From Chloroflexota bacterium (lineage in GTDB: Bacteria; Chloroflexota; Dehalococcoidia; UBA2979): a stretch of DNA of 49,722 nt. Made by a program: the position numbers and the translations under genes. Location of the stretch: contig QWQU01000004.1 of NCBI GenBank assembly GCA_003670735.1, positions 1 through 49,722 on the forward strand, in the 5' to 3' direction. Under the pieces are notes generated by a model, which did not search any database, was not told the DNA's origin, and saw nothing but the letters and a program-made list of their open reading frames with translations. Positions 45,591 through 49,722 of the stretch are shown in pieces (within the stretch, counting starts at the first letter, position 1; each line of letters opens with the position of its first letter).

Positions 45591-46766
45591 CTATTGGCCC
45601 GTCCACTCGCGCAGCGCAGCGGTGACGTCCATCGCCTTCCCGGCGCGAATCACCGAGAGCTTCACGCTGTCGCCGACCTTGTAGCCGTCGACCGTCTTCG
45701 CAAGCTGCTCGATCGTCGTCATCGGCTTGCCATCAATTGCGGTGATCACGTCCCCGCCCGGCGGCAGTACACCAGCGGAGCTCGCCGCTGCGGCGGGCTT
45801 GAGGCCGGCACGCTCAGCCGCGCTGCCCGCGTTCACCGCAGTGACGTAGACGCCCTTCTGCGCGTCAACGCCGGCTTCCTTTGCGTTCACGGTGTTCAAC
45901 GTTACGCCCGCGACACCAAGCTGCGGGTGCGTGATTGGCTTGCCCGCGATCATGTCCGGCAGGAAGCGCTGCGCGGTGTTCGAGGAGATCGCGAACCCGA
46001 TGCCGACGAACACGCGCTGCCCCGTCGGATTCTCGATCGAGGTGTTCACGCCGATCACGTTGCCGTCCGCGTCGAACAACGGACCACCGGAGTTACCGGG
46101 GTTCACCGCCGCGTCGGTCTGGATCACGCCACGCACCGGGCGACCGGTGATGCCACCCTCGGACTGGCGGTTCAGCCCGCTCACGATGCCCGAGGTCACT
46201 GTGAACTCGAGTGAGAACGGGTTGCCGATCGCGAACACCGACTCGCCGACGCGCACGCCGTCCGAGTCTGCGAACTTCGCAGGCACGAGCAGGCTCGCGG
46301 GCGCACCCGTCACCTGCACGACCGCGAGGTCATTGCCGGGGTCCGAGCCGACCACCTTGCCCGGCAGCATCGATCCGTCGGTGAACTCGACGCTCACTTG
46401 TCCGGCGCCGTCGATCACGTGGTAGTTGGTCAGGATGTTGCCGCTCTTGTCGAGCACGATCCCGGTGCCAAGACCTTCGCCCTGGCGCTGTCCGTTGCGG
46501 CCGGTCACGACCGTGTTGATCGCGACCACCGACGGCTTCACGCGATCCACGAGGTCAGGCAAGTTCCCGATCGCCGAGTTGGATGCCACCGGCAACGTTC
46601 GACCGGTGCTCGAACCACTCGATGCGGCGGCGGCCGCCGTTGCGGTCGAGGCGGGGCCGTGCGCGCTGCTGCGCGTCGCGATGATCCCGCCGATCAGCAT
46701 GGCGAGAACGATCAGAACCCCAAGCCCGGCCGGGCGGATCCATGACTGCCAGCCTTTGATATCCAT
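45591..46766 (-). CDS. HtrA/DegP-like trypsin-fold serine protease with PDZ domain
   Basis: N-terminal TM; GTGIVLDKSGNILTNYHVIDGA (His), GNDLAVVQV (Asp), VNPGNSGGPLFDADGNVIGVNT (Ser); C-terminal PDZ LPPGGDVITAIDGKPMTTIEQLAKTVDGYKVGD. Confidence 0.95.
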   Translation of the reverse strand: MDIKGWQSWIRPAGLGVLIVLAMLIGGIIATRSSAHGPASTATAAAAASSGSSTGRTLPVASNSAIGNLPDLVDRVKPSVVAINTVVTGRNGQRQGEGLGTGIVLDKSGNILTNYHVIDGAGQVSVEFTDGSMLPGKVVGSDPGNDLAVVQVTGAPASLLVPAKFADSDGVRVGESVFAIGNPFSLEFTVTSGIVSGLNRQSEGGITGRPVRGVIQTDAAVNPGNSGGPLFDADGNVIGVNTSIENPTGQRVFVGIGFAISSNTAQRFLPDMIAGKPITHPQLGVAGVTLNTVNAKEAGVDAQKGVYVTAVNAGSAAERAGLKPAAAASSAGVLPPGGDVITAIDGKPMTTIEQLAKTVDGYKVGDSVKLSVIRAGKAMDVTAALREWTGQ

Positions 46767-46880
46767 GTCACCCTCCTGGGCGGTGCAAATCCTCTGGTGT
46801 GATTGTCGGCAACACCCGTCAAACACCCGTCGCGCAAATGTAAAGCGCGTACAAACCGCGCCATCGATACCAATTGAGCG

Positions 46881-47699
46881 CTAGCGGTAGGTTCGAGTTC
46901 CCTCGTAGAGGGCGTATGGCCCACTGACAGCCCCTGGTGAGAGCTCCACGCCGAAGGCCTGCGCGAGCGACACCGCAGCGCGCCCCATCACAAGATCCCG
47001 CACGCTGCGTCGAGGATGCACGATGCGTATCCGCCTCGGCGCACCGCTGCGCTCCACGGCCCAGTCGATCGCGTCCTCGATATCGCCCATGCGGTCCACG
47101 AGTCCGTTCGCGAGCGCATCTGCGGCCGGATACACCTCGCCCGTCGCGAGCTCGCGCACGCGCTCGAGCGGCATCCGACGGCCCTGGGAGACCGATTGCA
47201 CGAACAGCTCGTGCATCGAGTCGATGATGTGCTGCTCGCGCGCCTGCTCTTCGTCGGTCGGCGCGCGGAACGGCGAGAACATGTCCTTCAGCCGTCCCGA
47301 CTTCGCGACGCGCATCTCCACGCCCACGCGTTCGAGTGCGCCCGCGACCAGCGGCCGGTACGCGATCACGCCGATCGCCCCGACCAGCGCCGACGGCAGC
47401 GCGAGGATGCCGTTGGTCGCCGCCGCGATCATGTAGCCGCCCGACGCACCGAGCCCGCCGATATAGGCGATCGTCGGCTTCTGCGCCGCGAGTCGTGTTA
47501 CTGCGCGCGTAATAACGTCCGAGCCGACCGCGCTGCCACCGGGCGAGTCGATATTGAGCACGACCGCTCGCGTGGACTCATCCTCGCGGAGCCGTGTGAG
47601 CATGCGCGAGGTCTCGAGTGGCTTGATCGCGTTGCCGATCGCGCCCTGCAGGTCGACGACCGCGATGGAAGCTGGGCGTAATCGGTCAAGCGAACCCAT
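46881..47699 (-). CDS. SppA-like S49 family signal peptide peptidase
   Basis: MGSLDRLRPASIAVVDLQGAIGNAIKP...VVLNIDSPGGSAVGSDVITRAV...IAYIGGLGASGGYMIAAATNGILALPSALVGAIGVIAYRPL. Confidence 0.92.
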   Translation of the reverse strand: MGSLDRLRPASIAVVDLQGAIGNAIKPLETSRMLTRLREDESTRAVVLNIDSPGGSAVGSDVITRAVTRLAAQKPTIAYIGGLGASGGYMIAAATNGILALPSALVGAIGVIAYRPLVAGALERVGVEMRVAKSGRLKDMFSPFRAPTDEEQAREQHIIDSMHELFVQSVSQGRRMPLERVRELATGEVYPAADALANGLVDRMGDIEDAIDWAVERSGAPRRIRIVHPRRSVRDLVMGRAAVSLAQAFGVELSPGAVSGPYALYEGTRTYR

Positions 47700-47787
47700 G
47701 ATCACCTCGACTTCGCGTGTTCGAGATCGAGTGTACGGCCCCCCGGTGCTAGCGCGGCTCGACGTGGCAGCGCTACCCTGCGGCGCT

Positions 47788-49407
47788 ATGCGCGTCCGTT
47801 GGCCAGCCATCCTCCTTGCCTCGCTCGTCCTTTCCGTGACGGGCTGTGCGCGCGCTGCTGCGCTGATCCCTGGCCACAACACGACACCGACTCCGCGCTC
47901 CGGTGCCACGCCCGGCCCGATCTCGGCGCCGCCGTTGCTGGCGCCCGGCTCGTTGCGCCTCGCGGGCTCTGCTGGCGGCGCGGCGAATCGTCCTGCCATC
48001 GCCGACAACGAGCTGGGCAAGATGCTCTTTGTCGTGCAGACGCTCGACGACGGCGGCAAGCCACTCCGTAGTGGTGGTGGTGTGCTCGTCGATCGCGGGC
48101 AGCAGCTCGTGCTCACCAGCTACTCGCTCGTGAAGCCGTACCAGGCGAACGGCGCGAAGGCATACGCGACGCTCGCCGCCGGCCCGGCATCCTCGACCGG
48201 GGCGATCGAGTTCAACACGATCCTCGTCGCCGCGAACCCCAACGCCGACATCGCCGTGCTCCGTGTCGTCGGGACGCGTGACGGTGCGACCACGCCGCCC
48301 GCGGCGAGCGAGGCTGTCCTCGCCGACTCATCGAGCCTGCGTCGTGGCGATCGCCTCCGTTTCCTCGCACAGCCGAGTCCGACACGTCAGGGACCGATTC
48401 AGGTCACGAACGGTGGCATCGTCGGCTTCAGCGGCGATGGGCTCGGCGAGTCGCGTGCGTTCATCAAGGGTGACGTGCGCTTGATGGCCGGCACCGTTGG
48501 CTCACCCGTCTTCGACCAGTCGGGCGCGTTGATCGGCATCGCCTCGCAGCTCTCGTATGACGCGGCTGCACCGGTCGCGGTCGTGCGCCCACTCGCGCGA
48601 GCGATCGAGGCGATCAACCAGGCGAAGTCCGCCCCACCGACGCTGAAGTACAGCGCACCGCTCGAGCATTCACCGTCGCTCTCCGGCGCGACCACCTCGG
48701 CGGCTGCGCGTGATGGTGTCGTCGTCGCGAAGCCCGTCTTCGCCGAGGGCGCGCTCGAGGGCCAGGGCTTCCGAGATCTGCTCGACTACACCAACATCTT
48801 CAAACGCGAAGCACCCGAGCTCGACTACGAGTACCTCGCGCAGGGCGTCCCGCAGGGCGCGCTCGTGCAGGAGCTCTGGTACCTCAACGGCACGCTGCAG
48901 GACTCGCTCTCCTCGTCCTACACATGGACGAAGGGCCCCTTCGCCGTCGTCTCCGACCGCCTCACGACCCCGAGCTCTCGAGGTGTGCCAAACGGCACAT
49001 GGACGATGGAGGTCTGGGTCGCCGGCACGGTGCGTGCGACCAGCACCGCCTACGTCGGTATCACCCCGCCGGACGTCCCCCGCAAGCCCACCGTCGAGGG
49101 ACTGCGCTTCGCCTCGAACGCCAGTGCGGAGCAGCTGCCCGGTGACAACGCCTCGTCGGGTGCCGGCCAGATCCTGATGTTCTTCGACTACCGCCAGGCG
49201 GCAGCCGTGCAGAGCATTCGCTGGGTCGTGCTCAAGGATGGCCGCGCCATCTACCAGTCGCCGCCCGTCCCGTGGGCCGGCGGCGAGAAGGGCACATGGT
49301 GGGTTGGTATGCCCGCCGAGACCGGAGGCGTCGGCGCCGGTGCCTGGGAGATCCAGATCTACATGGACAACCAGTCCATCGGCAGCGCGAAGACCACGCT
49401 CCGCTAG
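47788..49407 (+). CDS. Lipoprotein with trypsin-like domain lacking catalytic residues (probable pseudoprotease) plus two C-terminal beta-sandwich-like repeats
   Basis: Lipobox LASLVLSVTGCARA; GGGVLVDRGQQLVLTSYSLVKPY, PNADIAVLRV, MAGTVGSPVFDQSGALIGIAS align to the HtrA triad regions but lack His and the GNSGG Ser. Confidence 0.75.
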   Translation: MRVRWPAILLASLVLSVTGCARAAALIPGHNTTPTPRSGATPGPISAPPLLAPGSLRLAGSAGGAANRPAIADNELGKMLFVVQTLDDGGKPLRSGGGVLVDRGQQLVLTSYSLVKPYQANGAKAYATLAAGPASSTGAIEFNTILVAANPNADIAVLRVVGTRDGATTPPAASEAVLADSSSLRRGDRLRFLAQPSPTRQGPIQVTNGGIVGFSGDGLGESRAFIKGDVRLMAGTVGSPVFDQSGALIGIASQLSYDAAAPVAVVRPLARAIEAINQAKSAPPTLKYSAPLEHSPSLSGATTSAAARDGVVVAKPVFAEGALEGQGFRDLLDYTNIFKREAPELDYEYLAQGVPQGALVQELWYLNGTLQDSLSSSYTWTKGPFAVVSDRLTTPSSRGVPNGTWTMEVWVAGTVRATSTAYVGITPPDVPRKPTVEGLRFASNASAEQLPGDNASSGAGQILMFFDYRQAAAVQSIRWVVLKDGRAIYQSPPVPWAGGEKGTWWVGMPAETGGVGAGAWEIQIYMDNQSIGSAKTTLR

Positions 49408-49436
49408 CTGACCGTCTCCGACGTTCGAGGCTGGCG

Positions 49437-49722
49437 TTACTTCAGCTTCCCCTGCGCGTCGTACAGCGAGTCCACTGCAGCGCCGTACCACGCACCCAGC
49501 GCATCCACTGGCTTGGTCAGCACGCCGTACTTCGTGAGCGTCGCCTGTAGTGCCTGCCACTGCGCGGCACTTGCGCGTCCGATGCCGTCCGAGCGCGTCG
49601 CAGCCGCAATGTCGGTGTCGAGCAGGTACCGCTGCTGGCCCGGATCGGCGCCGTCCGCGTACTTCAACGTGATCTGGACCGCCTCGTCCGGATGGTCGAT
49701 CGCGAACTGCGCGCCGCGGATC
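49437..49722 (-). CDS. ABC-transporter substrate-binding protein, NMT1/THI5-like (partial, runs off right edge)
   Basis: Minus-strand frame open to the window end: IRGAQFAIDHPDEAVQITLKYADGADPGQQRYLLDTDIAAATRSDGIGRASAAQWQALQATLTKYGVLTKPVDALGAWYGAAVDSLYDAQGKLK*. Confidence 0.65.
   Translation of the reverse strand, partial: IRGAQFAIDHPDEAVQITLKYADGADPGQQRYLLDTDIAAATRSDGIGRASAAQWQALQATLTKYGVLTKPVDALGAWYGAAVDSLYDAQGKLK

Noticed and set aside
1-49722. CRISPR array, tRNA/rRNA genes, transposons, prophage
   Set aside because: No regularly spaced direct repeats, tRNA-like folds, rRNA blocks, transposase/integrase motifs or phage structural proteins were recognised; a computational scan would be needed to exclude tRNAs fully.

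Overview
High-GC bacterial chromosome window with ordinary bacterial operon organisation; Chloroflexota-like affiliation is only a guess. Four blocks are visible. (1) About 1-18 kb: a glycan/nucleotide-sugar cluster with glycosyltransferases, SAM methyltransferases, four NAD-dependent sugar epimerases/reductases, two large GT-C-like membrane proteins and a secreted repeat protein, interrupted by an AraC/GyrI regulator and a DUF3179 + geranylgeranyl-reductase-like pair. (2) About 18.9-29.7 kb: a branched-chain amino-acid regulon, ilvB-ilvN-leuA-leuC-leuD-(APH-like)-(DUF2269-like)-leuB-cimA. Two short Ile/Leu/Val-terminated leader peptides precede ilvB and cimA, and leuA has a hairpin-rich leader. 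(3) About 29.8-34.3 kb, minus strand: a PDZ protein with a histidine kinase/response regulator pair, and a series of small genes headed by a very well matching c-di-AMP (ydaO/yuaA) riboswitch and including a CsrA-like fragment. (4) About 34.4-45.5 kb: a cobalamin riboswitch followed by a translationally coupled B12 uptake and late-biosynthesis operon. HtrA, SppA-like and a trypsin-fold probable pseudoprotease follow. The most interesting signals are the c-di-AMP riboswitch ahead of a tiny zinc-ribbon gene and back-to-back with a B12 riboswitch, the BCAA leader-peptide attenuators, and a strongly iterated TCGAGG/CCTCGA word that recruits otherwise rare Arg codons. No CRISPR array, rRNA, tRNA, transposase or phage gene was recognised.
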